Origin: Scilla litardierei
Lineage: Eukaryota; Streptophyta; Magnoliopsida; Asparagales; Asparagaceae
NCBI GenBank assembly: GCA_030789695.1
Contig: CM061142.1
Location: forward strand, 354,429,486-354,493,485
Direction of reading: 5' to 3'
Length of the DNA: 64,000 nt
This document shows positions 33,601-45,138 of this stretch, piece after piece (the stretch's first letter is position 1; each line of letters opens with the position of its first letter). Below the pieces are notes generated by a model. That model did no database searches and had not been told where the DNA came from. It was given only the letters and a program-made list of their open reading frames with translations. Both the position numbers and the translations under genes were made by a program.

Positions 33601-33968
33601 GAGAGCGTCTCCTGTCGCCTGGGAATTGCCACCTTCAGAATTTGAAGAGGGAGAGAGAGAACGCCTCTTGCTATAACAGTAAACGCCTCTTGCTCTCTCC
33701 CAAATAGTCTGTTGCTATACTCGAGAAGAATTGAATTTCGGGATATTATTTTATTTAAGGCTGTTGTTCTATCCAGCTATCAAATGGGACCCACTAATAT
33801 CAAAAGTATGTGTTAAAATACAAATCATTCATCCCAAAGTTTAATCTCAACCATCGATTCAGCAAGATTAAATCCAGACCGTCTTTTATCAACCAGTTTG
33901 TCCTAGTCAGCTTGTCCTAGTCAGCCCTAGGATTCAAAAATCGCTGTCAAATGTATAATAGATATAGA
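30650..33968 (-). mobile_element. Non-autonomous Helitron (3319 bp)
   Basis: On the minus strand it begins TCTATATCTATTATACATTTGACAG (start at 33968) and ends ...GTTATGACTAG (30650), preceded by an 18-base perfect palindrome at 30661-30678. The 5' TC, the 3' CTAG and the GC hairpin ~11 bases before the end are the Helitron signature. It lies precisely between A and T in a (TA)n tract without target duplication. No Rep/helicase frame was seen. Near the 3' end there are several short GGCGC/GGCACGG and GAACAACAAATT words. Several short ORFs inside have no recognisable homology. Confidence 0.8.
30661..30678. other. Helitron 3' hairpin
   Basis: CCGTGCCCGCGGGCACGG is a perfect 18-base palindrome, 11 bases from the CTAG terminus on the minus strand. 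This is the termination structure expected for rolling-circle transposons. Confidence 0.85.
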
Positions 33969-34885
33969 TATATATATGAAGTTCTATTTAGCTTAGAGAA
34001 ATATTCTGAAAGTACGTACGGTACGCGGTTGAAACAAATTTCGTAGTTTAGAAACAGAATAATATATTTATTGAATTTTCAAAATGGTAACAATGTTTTT
34101 AAAACTGAAATACAAAAGATACTGGTTAGAAATAATTACGAGATATTAACTAAAAGTTTGACCAATATGGTTTCAAAATCCGTGAAACAATTTTAACTCA
34201 AACAAAAAGCGAGAAATTTAAATACATGTAATAAGAGGGTTTTAAAGAAGTTAAACGGAGCGAAGGATTTAATAATGAATTTCGAAAATATTTTTAAATG
34301 AAGCCGGATTTGCAATGGAGAGACTTGAAGAATTATCGATAATGATCATGAAGCGATCACGTGAATCGAGGGCAAGGAACATGATCTTAGGATGAATACG
34401 CCTAAGATGTGATTCATGAAAGCTACAATGGGACTCTACGGCCGATAACACAAAAGTGTAAAGTTTGGGAAGATGTTAGAAATCAGGGGTTCTAATTATC
34501 GGGCCGTCTAAAGATCAGGAGAACTCATCACTAAGATTTCCAAATGAACCAGAAAGTAGTAAGGATCTTAGGGAAGAGTCCTAAGCGAGTCAAGATTTTA
34601 TTCTGATGGGCCCGAAGTTGATGGACCCCAGCGAACGACTAAAAGAAGGACTCTAGAAATCTAACATGGTCAGATCCGGGTGAGGGGCTACTAGAGTATC
34701 CTAAGACGAGTATGACTAAATCTTAACCAAAGCACCTGATTACCAACCCTGGATGTCTATCTAAGTCTTCCTACCATCTAGGATGAGGAAAACCTAATTT
34801 AGACTTGTACATGGATATTAAATGAATGCGGTACTCTTATTGTTCCGAACTTTTTGCATGACCTGCATGGGCCACCACTAAAACC
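33969..34885. other. LARD interior, right part
   Basis: No gene recognised. It starts with the remaining TATATATATG of the insertion site and contains no coding motif. The bases next to the right LTR do not show a recognisable primer site (minus strand GGTTTTAGTGGTGGCCC). Confidence 0.55.
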
Positions 34886-37800
34886 TGTCACGTCCCGCTT
34901 CTCAAAACTACGGATGCGAAGCCTAACTAAGGCCCGCTTGGGCTGGAGCTGTGAAGCTCGGACCCAATAAGCGTCTGCAGGGGTACCATTCAAAAAATTT
35001 CAGGTTCTTGCATATATATAATTCGGAACAACAAAAGTATAGAAAGAAAAGGATGCATTCATTTTATGATAGAGATAATATCCAGCATATGACAAGTCTA
35101 ATAAAGGGAGCCTAAGCATGGCAACAAACTGCAGAAAAGGAAACTAATAGTGCAAAGCACCCAACATTGGCAGAGAGTAAAGTGGTGCTACTCACCCAGA
35201 CTAAAAAGTAGTAACCTCTGAAAATCTGCAACGGTGGGAAACGTCTAAGTCTAGTCCTCGTCAGGTAAATCCTTCGGGTCGACGTCCTCAGGCTCCACGT
35301 ATTCCGGTAAGTCTGCCTCGTCCACGGACTCCGGCTCGACACCTGACGTACAACACCGAAGAGAAAAGGAACTGTACGTCAGGTAAAGTCTACAAAGGAG
35401 GGTTAGACTTTACTGCAAGTGTAAGGTAATTTAAAAGAAACAGTTTACTGGTTGATTAACATGCTAGGGTTATGACATAGCAGTTATACTATACATAAAG
35501 TAAAACGGTGCAGGAAAAGTAAACACGACAAACAGTAACCGTAGTGTGTGCTACCGACTACGGGACTAACCTAAACGGGACAAGACAAGATAAGACAAGA
35601 CACATGTGACTCGAAGGGTTCACGCCTTACGGTTCGAGGGGGATCAGACCCTCTCCCCGTGCGCACGCTCAACCCTACCCCACCCAAGTGCATAAGACAA
35701 GTCCGCACAAGGGATCACTCACTCTCTGGTGAGTGTCCTATTGACTGCAGGCTGTGTATCCGTACAAAGGATCACTCACTCTCTGGTGAGTATCATATTG
35801 CCCTCAGGCTGTGTATCCGTACAAGGGATCACTCACTCTCTGGTGAGTGCCCTATTGCATGCAGGCTGTGTATCTGTACAAGGGGTCACTCACTCTCTGG
35901 TGAGTGCCCTATTGCCCGCATGCTGTGTAACATGACACGACATGACAAGTAAGAAAGTGTTATTCTAGGGGGTCCACACGCACGCACACACAGGAAAATC
36001 CTAAGGTGTAAGTTGTTGTTGTTGCGCTTAGACTTCATCGTCAAGTCTAAGCAGTCAAGGAGGGTCTCGGATGCTATCATTTCATGTCCGGTTCTCTTTA
36101 TTTACATTTTTAACAGCTCTATGAGTCTATGGCCTAAACACGGCCGAAGGTACAAGTGAATACACTTGCATGCGGTGGCGAGTGCGTCGTCTGTCTGGAG
36201 CGTTCCGTCGAAGCGTCGCGTCGGCGATGGTCCGTCTGAAACAAGATCACGGCGATGTCAGATCACCCTTTTTGTCAATTCTATTACGGTTTGTTTCCAA
36301 ATTTGGCGGGACTACCCTAACAGTCAAAAAGTCACGTCTTTTGATGATTTTGTTCAGCCTAGATCGACGTCTACCCTCTGTGCACAGAAATGCAATTCGT
36401 TCGTCGTACGGTGGACAACGTTTTAAAGATGCAAAAATTAACTTTAGTTCACGTTGACAAATTTTAGATTAGGTTTTATGTTTTTCTACGGGTGGGTTCT
36501 TACTACACATTAGGGGGACTAACCTTTTGACGTCGACCAAAAAGCGGATGTCGGGTCTGAACGGTGATGTATCGGCGTCGTCTGCAGCATCTCGGCCGTG
36601 GATAGTACAGTGAGACACCTCTGGACAGTGAGGTGGTGGCACGGACGTATCTGCGTCATTCGGTTCCAATATCAGTTTAATGAAATTTACTTATTAGAAG
36701 TATGATTCGTACTACATACATGCATATGGATATATAAAACTTATTAAACCTTACGGTTATATCAAATAATAATCTTATCATAACACGTGGATTATTTGTA
36801 TATATAGTTACTGATTAGTGAGTACTATTAATTAACAGTATTGTCCCGTTACTGACCCTACTCATTTGATAAATTGGTAACACCAAACTTATAATCATTT
36901 TTATATATATAACACATCTTAGAGGGTACCAACCTATATGATTTATCAAAGATCTAAGCTCCTTGGATACTAGCTAAGCTAGGGTACAGATAATATCTAG
37001 TTGGAAATAAAAAAATATACTTAAAGATAAAACTTACCTAACTTCCATTCTTCATCGTGGTATTTCTTAGCAGAAGAGAAGAAGCACGGCAGGGCAAGGG
37101 ACGGCGCACGGCAGAAGCAGGCGACCAGGCAGCGGCACCGGACGGTGGCCTGACAGCTAGGGCGCACGGCAGGGCGGCAGCAAGCATTACGGCTGTGCGA
37201 CAGCGCCTGGGTGGAGTGCGGCTTGAGGGATGGCCGGTGCCTTGGGAGGAGAGGTGCAACAAGGTGGAAGATCGAGGGCTGGGCGTGGGTCTGGTGGCGA
37301 CTTCTATGGAGGGGATCGGCAATCCCGGAGGGTCTCAGGGAGGACGACGTCGCCAGTCGATGTTGCCGTTGGCTGAGAAGAGAGGAAGGCGACGGTTGGC
37401 ATGATTGGAGAACATGGGAGGCTGCCACGAGGCGTTTGCAGATTCGATGGGGATGAGGGCTGGCTTGCGTGGAGGAGGAAAGATGGTTTCGTCGGGATGT
37501 GGGCTATCGGTGACTGGAGAGGTGGCCGGAGGTCGGATCGTAAGCGACTGGACGGCTGTGTCTGGGTTTGGGCAGAGGCGGTAAACAGGGGCCGAGGTCC
37601 AGTGGCTTGTAAGGGATGACGAGGTGATAGGGGATGGTTAGAGGTCTGGTCATCGGCGAGAGCAGTCGGAGTTGGGTGGCGAAGCGCTGGCTGTAGGGGA
37701 GTGCGGGGGAAACTGGTCGGAAAAGTAGAGGAGAGTCGGTGGGTTGTGGCGACGGAGAGTTCCTCCGTTCGCTTATGTAATAGGGGAGGGAGATGAAGCT

Positions 37801-38466
37801 GTGGGTTTTAAAAAGGAATTGTATGCAAGATTTGAGGGCCTGCGGATTTAATATTGGTTATAGGTTATTTGTAGAGGAGAGTTTGAGGGAGAGAGATGAC
37901 GCTGGGATTCATTTTGTGCGGCTGTCAAGTTTTTAACCCAAGGTTTTTCTTTTGTTCAGTTATGTAGAATGGGTTGGAGAGAGAACGTGTGAGAGGGTGA
38001 GGGCACGTGGGAGAGTGGGGTATGGGAAAAATGTGGGCGGGGATTGTGGGTTTCGGTTGGGATCAGATGGGGATAAGGGTGGTTAAGATCCTAAATTATC
38101 AATTAATTAATATTTAGGGTTTTTAAAGTAATAAAAGTCATTAAATTTTTGTTTTTAAAAATATATATCAATACGAAAACAGGTTATTTCTATTTCGATA
38201 TCAATGTCCTCTAGCATTTTGAATTAAAACTTTTAGGGAAAAAATATGTTAATAATTAGAAAATCAAGTTATTACAACTCTACCCCTGGTATCCAAAAAT
38301 AATAAATAATATACCGGGGCGATCGTGCCTCCGAGAGGGTCACGAATACTAGGTCCGGTCACACGTCTGAGCTACGGAAAAGTAATAATAAAACCAAACG
38401 CTAAAGAATACACAAACGATAGAAAGATACGGACTAGAGACACACGACCGAAAAGTGGTCGTTACA
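34886..38466 (-). repeat. LARD right LTR (5' LTR), 3581 bp
   Basis: TGTCACGTCCCGC...GGTCGTTACA. Near-identical to the left LTR and 60 bp longer, which one extra 57-bp repeat unit (35715-35940, four units) almost entirely explains. Starting TGTCACG is shared with the partial LTR at 62637. Confidence 0.9.
35715..35940. repeat. 57-bp tandem repeat, four units (right LARD LTR)
   Basis: Units start at 35715, 35772, 35829 and 35886, exactly 57 bases apart, with TCACTCACTCTCTGGTGAGTG at each start. Confidence 0.95.
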
Positions 38467-38471
38467 GACAC
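38467..38471. other. LARD target site duplication, right (GACAC)
   Basis: GACAC directly after the ...GTTACA end of the right LTR; matches 25509-25513. Confidence 0.85.
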
Positions 38472-39184
38472 AGTTAGTGTGGTCCCGACAATACTCATGT
38501 TAATGGGCTAACCACATAATGATGATATCAAACCAAAGACGGCACCTGCTACTCGTGGTTACTGTCGTTTGGGGTTTCGAGCCCCTCCTATAGTAGGGTC
38601 AGACTGTAGGGTCTCACACACTGTGGGACCATCGTCAAGTAATAAGTAGGATAAGGGAGATATGTATATGAATTAATTATGTCGCAAAAAGGTTTGCGAT
38701 ATAGACTTCAGAACAATTATAATGTGGGATTAGAGCATATGATGCAAATGTATTAAATATGTCATAAAAATGTTTACGAGCACATTTTAAATCTCATACG
38801 ATATGATAAAGGCATACAACAAGCTTGATTCAGATGTCTAGGAATATACCAGACAAATTTGTTTTGGTCCAAGCCCAGTAGGACTGGAAAAGGACCAAAA
38901 TATAGCACAAAATAGTGCAGCAAGCCGAGGCTGCTGCAGCCTGGGCAAAGTGCATGCACTGGTCGCCTGGGCTTGGGCCCAGGGCTAGACCAGCCCTGAA
39001 GCAAGCAGGGGTCTCCCCGCCTAGCAGGAGTGCAACTGACGTACTGGTGCCCAGTGGGATGGTGCCGACTCGGGCATGCATGCTCGACCCGCAGGTGCCC
39101 GACCCGCATGCGCTCGATGGGTAGGAGAACCACTGGTGGGTCCCACCTGTGGGTCCACGGTTTGGCCTGGAAAATGCTCGACAA
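38472..39184 (+). repeat. C2-family LTR, right half, truncated
   Basis: It continues the LTR begun at 24626: GGGGTTTCGAGCCCC and GTAGGGTCTCACAC match, in reverse complement, blocks near 9150-9210 of the C2 LTR. It then runs into a GC-rich stretch (38920-39130) placed like the GC-rich repeat of the C2 LTR. About 0.9 kb of the LTR inner end is missing; S1 coding sequence starts at ~39185. Confidence 0.65.
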
Positions 39185-39900
39185 GCTCGCACCCCTATGG
39201 CCACAACTGAGAAGATGTCTAAGGATGATGGTGGGAAACAAGTTGAGGTTACATTGTGCAGAAGTATGATAGGAAGTTTACTGTATTTGACAGTAAGTAG
39301 GCCACATCAGTTTTAGTGTTGGGGTATGTGCTTGCTACCAAGCATGTCCTAAAGAATCTCATATCACTGCAGTGATACGGATAATAAGGTATATCAGCGA
39401 GACTGCTGACTATGGTATTTGGTACTCTAATGACACTAACACCTTACTCTCAGGCTATAGTGATGCTGATTGGGTAGAAAATGCAGATGATAGAAAAAGT
39501 ACCACATGAGGATGTTTCTACATTGGAAACAATTTAATTTCCTGGTACAGCAAGAAGCAGAATTCTATTTCCCTATCCACTGCTGAGGCCGAATATATTG
39601 CGGCAGGAAGTTGTTGGGCTCAACTTCTGTGGATGAAACAGATGCTGACAGACTACGGTGTAGAGCAAGATGTCTTGACTATTCTGTGTGACAACCAGAG
39701 CGCCATAAATATATCCAAGAATCACATTCAACATTCCAGGACCAAGCATATCGACATTCGACATCATTTCATCAGAGAACTGGTGGAAAAGAAGGTTCTT
39801 GTCATGGAGTATATCTCTACTACCAGCTAGTTAGCTGAAATCCTTACAAAACCCTTGGACTCCAGCAGATTTGAAGATTACGACAAGCTCTTGGGCTATG
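39185..39900 (+). pseudogene. S1 RT end and RNase H
   Basis: MIGSLLYLTVSRP (~39267) is the conserved copia RT end; a frameshift follows. RNase H continues with YSDADWVENADDRKST (first Asp, ~39455), a TGA near 39507, NSISLSTAEAEYIAAGS, LCDNQSAINISKN, TKHIDIRHHFIREL and a TAG near 39828 before LAEILTKPLDSSRFE. Fragment of a dead gene. Confidence 0.85.
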
Positions 39901-40143
39901 TCGTATCTAATGTTATACATTATGTTGTATATAATGTTGCACATTATGTTGCAACACAGAGAAGGGTCCAAGTGTCCTTTATTGGTATTTCTTGGTTATT
40001 TCCCTTCTTTCCTTGCATTTATTATTCCTGGTTGGTTATTTTTGTTCTCATCGCTTCCCTAGAGCATTTCAAAGGGGGTTACTAAGTGTTCTTAGGGTTC
40101 TTGATTATCTCTCGACAAAGGAAATTCTTGTTTTCCTTGAAGA

Positions 40144-41908
40144 ATGGGGCGTGCACAGAGTCAGAAACCCTCTCCGAATCCTCGTTGCTCCTCTCGTCAG
40201 GCTGCATCTTCTCAGAATGCTTCTGCGTCGTCGTCTTCTTCTCGTATCAAAAGAAAGGGGACGGTTCCTCATGCCCCTAGGGCTTCCCCATTTGGTATTT
40301 CTCCACTTACCTCATCCTCAATGCCTAATGATAACATGCATTCATGCTCCATTTCGAATTCGGCTGTGGTGGTATTCTCCCCAATTCTTGTTTTTCCTCT
40401 TTTACCGTTAAAACCCTCAATGTCTGAATCTTAAGAAGATGAGAAGGTTCCCCATCCTGTGATGTTTCAAGATTGGTTTTGGTATATCCGGCGAACTGGG
40501 CGCAAATTAGATGTTTCTTGGTTGGATTTGGCCAGAGTTCGTTTTGGTTATCTCGAACTTAAAAATGTGGATGGTAAATTGATGAGCGTGCGCGTGCCTT
40601 TTGATGACTTGATCATTCTCAAAACATGGAATCCCTGTGAATTATCAGTGAAAATCTCAGAAATTGTTGTTTTGGATAGCTCCGACTCTGAATCTTCCGT
40701 GTCTGCAGATATCCCCACTATAGATATTGATGAGGGTGGTGTATCTAGTCATGCTAATGTGTGTACTGAAGATCAGGGTACCTGTGGCGGTCCCTCAGAA
40801 TGTGGAGCTCATGGTGATGCTCAAATGATGGTGGTAGTGATGACATGAGTATTTCGATACATATGTTGATGGAAAGGTTGGTTCATTGGCTGATGTGGAT
40901 GTTGATCCTATCTCAAATGATGTAGAAAATAGAAGTCACATTGCTCCAGATAAGGAGGGTCTATCTGACATAGATTTGGGTGCAGGACCACTAAATGTTG
41001 TAATTGAGGATACCCTCCTTAAAGAAACCCCAGTGAAGATGACTCCAGACTTTCAATCTGAGTTATATGTGGCCTCTGCTCATGAAGAAGATGCATATGT
41101 TGGAGTACCTATGGAGGAGTTTGATCATTCTACTACTCCATGTGTCAATGTTGGACCTAGTTCCAATGTTGCATCTAATGTCGAACCATCTGTGGCTGCT
41201 CAAGAAGAAGTTATCTCAGTAGCTGATAATCCTTGTGTGGATCCATTTCTTTCTCACCCACGCAAAACCAAGTCTGGATCCTGCAAGCGTGCTGCCTCAT
41301 CCAGGTTGTGTTCCCCTTCACCTTCCAAAAAATCTAAAGGTTCTATTGTTTCTAGTTCTCCTTCCTCCTCTACTATTTCTGCTTCCAATGCCTTGTCAAA
41401 ACAATTCTTTGACATGTCCTGCCAGAGGAGATGGCCCTCATACTCTGAGAGGTCCATCCTATGAGAAAAATCTCTTGCTATTTATTCGTTTGCCAAGACT
41501 CATTTCATATCTTTTCTCAAGGAGATTGACCTATTTCATGTAGTAGGCTGTTTTAAAACATTTTATCATGTCTTAGTTCGAGAATTTTACTGCAATCGTC
41601 ACAAATCCTCTGGGGATTCTGCCTCTAGATGGGCCTTCAGGACATTTGTTAGGGGCAAAATTGTTCCGTTCTCCCCTTCCGTGATCAATAAATTTCTGAA
41701 GTGGCCCTGCTATCAGAATCTTCCTGCCTATGGTATTTCGGTTGGTGATGACTTTGACTTGTTTGTGAAGACTGTCACAAGAGGGCTGTACAAATGTTGG
41801 CCCAAATCCTTTTCCTTTCCTTCCTCAGCTCTGACTATCAAATTCTTCTTGCTCTATCGCATTGCTACTCGAAATTGGCTTCCTACTTCAATATGACTAT
41901 TGTCACCA
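40144..41908 (+). pseudogene. S1 envelope-position ORF, 5' part (plant transposon protein domain)
   Basis: An ATG at 40144 follows RNase H, in the place where SIRE-type copia elements carry an extra ORF. A Ser-rich start is followed by a stop (40434), MFQDWFWYIRRTGRKLDVSWLD, a frameshift near 40850, and a Ser/Pro/Lys-rich region with KKSKGS. The domain DLFHVVGCFKTFYHVLVREFY...FVRGKIVPFSPSVINKFLKW (~41535-41710) belongs to the family named putative plant transposon protein (Transposase_32), of unknown biochemical role. S2 interrupts it at a Lys-Ala junction; it continues at 54845. Confidence 0.75.
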
Positions 41909-41913
41909 AGGCC
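41909..41913. other. S2 target site duplication, left (AGGCC)
   Basis: AGGCC immediately before TGTAAGGACC; repeated at 54840-54844. Confidence 0.9.
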
Positions 41914-43731
41914 TGTAAGGACCATGTCTATGGGGAAAATACTAGAAGGGGGGTTGAATATTGTTTATGCAAATTTAAAAGGAATTTACGCCAAATAAAA
42001 TGCAATCCAACAAATAATGCGGAAATAGAATTAAACCCAAATAAGAAACAATTGCAAACCCAATAATGTTTCAAGAGTTCGGATTACCCAAGTCAACTCC
42101 CGACTTGTTCCCGGTAATCCTACGTCCCTACCACCCGGATACCACCGGATACTCAAGTTAGAACCCTAACTTGAGGTTTCCTTAAAGCCCATTTGTAGCA
42201 ACCCTACAAGTGCAATCGAATACAATCGATGTCCTTGACTCCCACAACTTGGGAGCAAGCAAACCACTCTCACAACCGAGAGCAAATCTCAAATAACGAA
42301 GGTTATGAAATAATGAAAACAACACTTACAATCACCTATGCCTTGAACTTGAACTTGAAGGTGGAGTGTGATGTGTGTTGAAGAACTCTCTTGGAAGAGA
42401 GGAGAAGCCCTTTCTCTTGACTGAATTAATTGCCTAGATGATCACTCTTTGGTTCTAAGTTGGAGGGCAAGAGAACAAGATTTGGAAATACTTAGGGCTT
42501 TGGATTTGAGAGCTTTGATCTTTTGAAATGAAAGCTAGAGAGATTTTGCAAATCAATGAGTAACCTTCTAATGGAACAGTAGAACCTCTACTTATAGCTT
42601 TCTCAAATCCAAAAAACACTTTAGGCAAAAAAAACCCAATTGGAATCTGTGAGAAAAATCTCAACAGATAGAATCTGAACTCGCGACAGTCGACTGTTGA
42701 ACAATACACAGTCGACTGTTGCACAGTCAGCAAGGGTAGGTGAGAATTCATAACGTTAACTTACCACGTGGACAGTCGACTGATGAAGCAAAGACAGTCG
42801 ACTGTTAAACCAACAGGCGACTGTAATTTCTTCGACAGGCGACTGGCCGAGAGATGAGTAAGTTAGACAAATACTAGAAATCTCACAAGTAACAGGACAG
42901 ACGACTGATTCAAGGAACACATTCGACTGTTAATGAAAACAGGCGACTGTAAATCCTTAAACAGGCGACTATCAAAAGCCTGAGACACTTCCAGAGAGCT
43001 TAGTCAAAGAAATGACTTACAGACAGACGACTGTTGCAGCATAGACAGTCGACTGATCCAAGAGACAGTCGACTGTATGTACAGCATTAGTCGACTGGCC
43101 GTAAAAGTCAGATCAAACAGAGTTTGGGCAAGGATAGACAGGCGACTGGTTTACAAAACACAGTCGACTGTCACTTGGATAGGCGCCTGTGAATCGTTCA
43201 TCAGTAGCATGTGTGAAATAATCAAAGAAGGCCCAAAACTATATTGTAATAGTCTGTGCATAACAGGCGACTGTCGAACAATACACAGTCGACTGTTTTT
43301 TAGGCAGGCGACTATAAACTGTTAAGTAGTCGGCTGTTATAAACAATCCTAGCACAATCAATAAAGAAATGAATTGGGATCAAAGGACAATTGATCTAAT
43401 GAAGTCCTATGACAGAATGTAGATGTGTGTGAGTGCTCCATCAAAGTTCTACTTCTAAGCTTCATACTAGAAGAGATAAAAGAAAAATTACATTAACTAA
43501 TAATCTCTTATTTCCATCGTATGAGCTTGAAGTCTTCACGGAGCTTCAATCATTATCTACGATCAACCAATTCAAGTCATTTGCCTTCAATGACGTTTGA
43601 GAGTCATCCATTGCAAGTAGATCTTCATAAATAGCTTAGACAATGGATTAACTGCAAAATAGGGGATTAGTCACAAGTATTTATGTTTTCTCATCATTAA
43701 CACTAAGTAGGGAGAAGTCCAATACTCAACA
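41914..43731 (-). repeat. S2 3' LTR (1818 bp)
   Basis: TGTAAGGACCATG...CCAATACTCAACA on the + strand. It differs from the 5' LTR by scattered bases and by about ten bases (AAGAGTTCGG near 42075) absent from the other copy. It contains a palindromic motif array (42686-43340). Confidence 0.95.
42686..43340. repeat. CAGTCGACTG palindromic motif array, 3' LTR of S2
   Basis: About twenty copies of CAGTCGACTG and variants (CAGGCGACTG, CAGACGACTG, TAGTCGACTG) spaced irregularly by roughly 10-60 bases. The same order of copies appears in the 5' LTR. Confidence 0.9.
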
Positions 43732-43745
43732 TTCTCCCCCTTTTT
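43732..43745 (-). other. S2 polypurine tract
   Basis: On the minus strand AAAAAGGGGGAGAA lies directly before the TG of the 3' LTR. Confirms leftward polarity. Confidence 0.9.
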
Positions 43746-44401
43746 GATGATGACAAACAAACATAAATAAAAAGATAAATAATTATGCGCAATGAAAAAT
43801 TACTCCCCCTACATAGATGCCAATCAAGTTAGTCAACAAATATTAGGGCATCTACATATCAATTGAAGCAAATGAGTAAGGAATGCATGAATATAAATTC
43901 AAATAATCTAGGAATTACAATCCCTATTCATTGTAATCTTACTCCCCCTGAATCTAAGGCAACGTAAATCTTAGATTCAAGTGTTAGAACATACTTAGCA
44001 CATCTATTATGAATCTTGTATGTTTATTTCTCTCCCCCTATGACATTATCCAAAAAGGTGGGAGCAAATAACAACAAGAATAATAGTGCTAAATACTAAC
44101 TAACAACAATCAAGGAGTATAAAGATATATCGAATCAAAAACTCATAAAATCATATCATATACACATGTGAGTAATGGAATTGAAGTCCAATATCAACAT
44201 TAGATATACACACAAAAAAAAGTTTTAAAAGAGATTTCACAAATGCATCACACCAGAGATAGCATGGAAAATCGAATACCAAATTCATATATTGTCTCAA
44301 AAGCACATCAGAGAGAGTATAGCATACATGGAGACAACATAACATACATCACACATATAAGATAAGCAATATCACATAGTGTGACACAAGATAGACAGCA
44401 A

Positions 44402-44405
<4 letters not shown>

Positions 44406-44488
<83 letters not shown>

Positions 44489-44868
44489 GGATCAAATGAC
44501 CCCCAAAAATAACCCCCAAAAATGATCCCCTATCAAAAATCCTATGCCCCCCATTTTTTCGGAAGATCCGAACCGTTCATCTTGATCTCCACCCTCTAAA
44601 TACCTGACCAACCAATTTTCAACCCGATCCCACGTGTTTTGCCTGTTCATCCATCCGACCCAAATTTAACGGTTTCGCATGAACATAACTTTTGCAAATG
44701 GTTGATGAACGGGTAAAACACATGTGATCGGGTTGAAAATTGGTGGGTCATGTATTTAAAGGATGGAGATCAAGATGAACGGTTCGTATCTTTCGAAAAA
44801 ATGGGGGCATAGGATTTTTGATAGGGGGTCATTTTTGGGGGTTATTTTTGGGGGTCATTTGATCCCAC

Positions 44869-44951
<83 letters not shown>
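44406..44951. repeat. (TA)n microsatellite split by a MITE
   Basis: TA repeats at 44406-44484 and 44873-44951, each about 39 units, with the MITE exactly between them. Confidence 0.95.
44485..44872. mobile_element. Micron-like palindromic MITE inside (TA)n
   Basis: About 388 bp, TGAGGGATCAAATGACC...GGTCATTTGATCCCACCTCA. Inverted arms of about 90 bases are nearly perfect, and inner arms (CGTTCATCTTGATCTCCA... and inverse, CAATTTTCAACCCGATC and inverse) make almost the entire element a palindrome. No coding capacity. Insertion in TA repeats matches the behaviour of the rice Micron family; homology to that family was not tested. Confidence 0.8.
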
Positions 44952-44952
<1 letters not shown>

Positions 44953-45138
44953 ATGAGTACATCAACGGATGGACATCTACATGGCCATCACAAAAAGAAA
45001 CATCATGATCAAGACAAACAATACATCATCATAACAACATCGAATTATATCACCATACATCTATAGAGTCAAAATCAACATCATCCAGCATACATCAAAA
45101 TACAATCATCACCAAACAAACACCACTCAGACACCTAT

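Larger units (their letters stand above)
25514..38466 (-). mobile_element. LARD-like LTR element, 12.95 kb, no coding capacity
   Basis: Two long LTRs (25514-29034 and 34886-38466) flank a 5.85-kb interior (29035-34885) and a GACAC target duplication. Removing the inserted Helitron leaves ~2.5 kb of interior without any gag or pol motif. Direction is inferred as leftward. On the minus strand the last interior bases (GAGGACGGAATCATTTC, then AAGGTGGGTAGAA) resemble the polypurine end common next to gypsy Tekay LTRs that start TGTAACGACC. No clear primer site was found at the other end. Likely mobilised in trans by a gypsy relative. Confidence 0.8.
43746..45138. other. S2 3' untranslated region
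   Basis: No gene. Several ACTCCCCCTA / TCTCCCCCTA words (complements of short polypurine tracts) occur at ~43800-44040. A (TA)n tract interrupted by a MITE fills 44406-44951, and an ATCATCA-rich stretch leads to the end of the envelope-position ORF. Confidence 0.7.

Noticed and set aside
38774..39241. 155-codon minus strand frame across the LTR/S1 junction
   Set aside because: It spans two unrelated elements on the wrong strand and is a GC-composition artefact.
42686..43340. Repeat-spacer look of the palindromic arrays, resembling a CRISPR array
   Set aside because: Spacing is irregular, the repeats are 10 bases and degenerate, both LTR copies are identical by retrotransposition, and the setting is a plant retroelement. 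No cas genes.
44763..44951. 62-codon frame ending in a run of Tyr-Ile
   Set aside because: Made of MITE arm plus (TA)n; not a gene.
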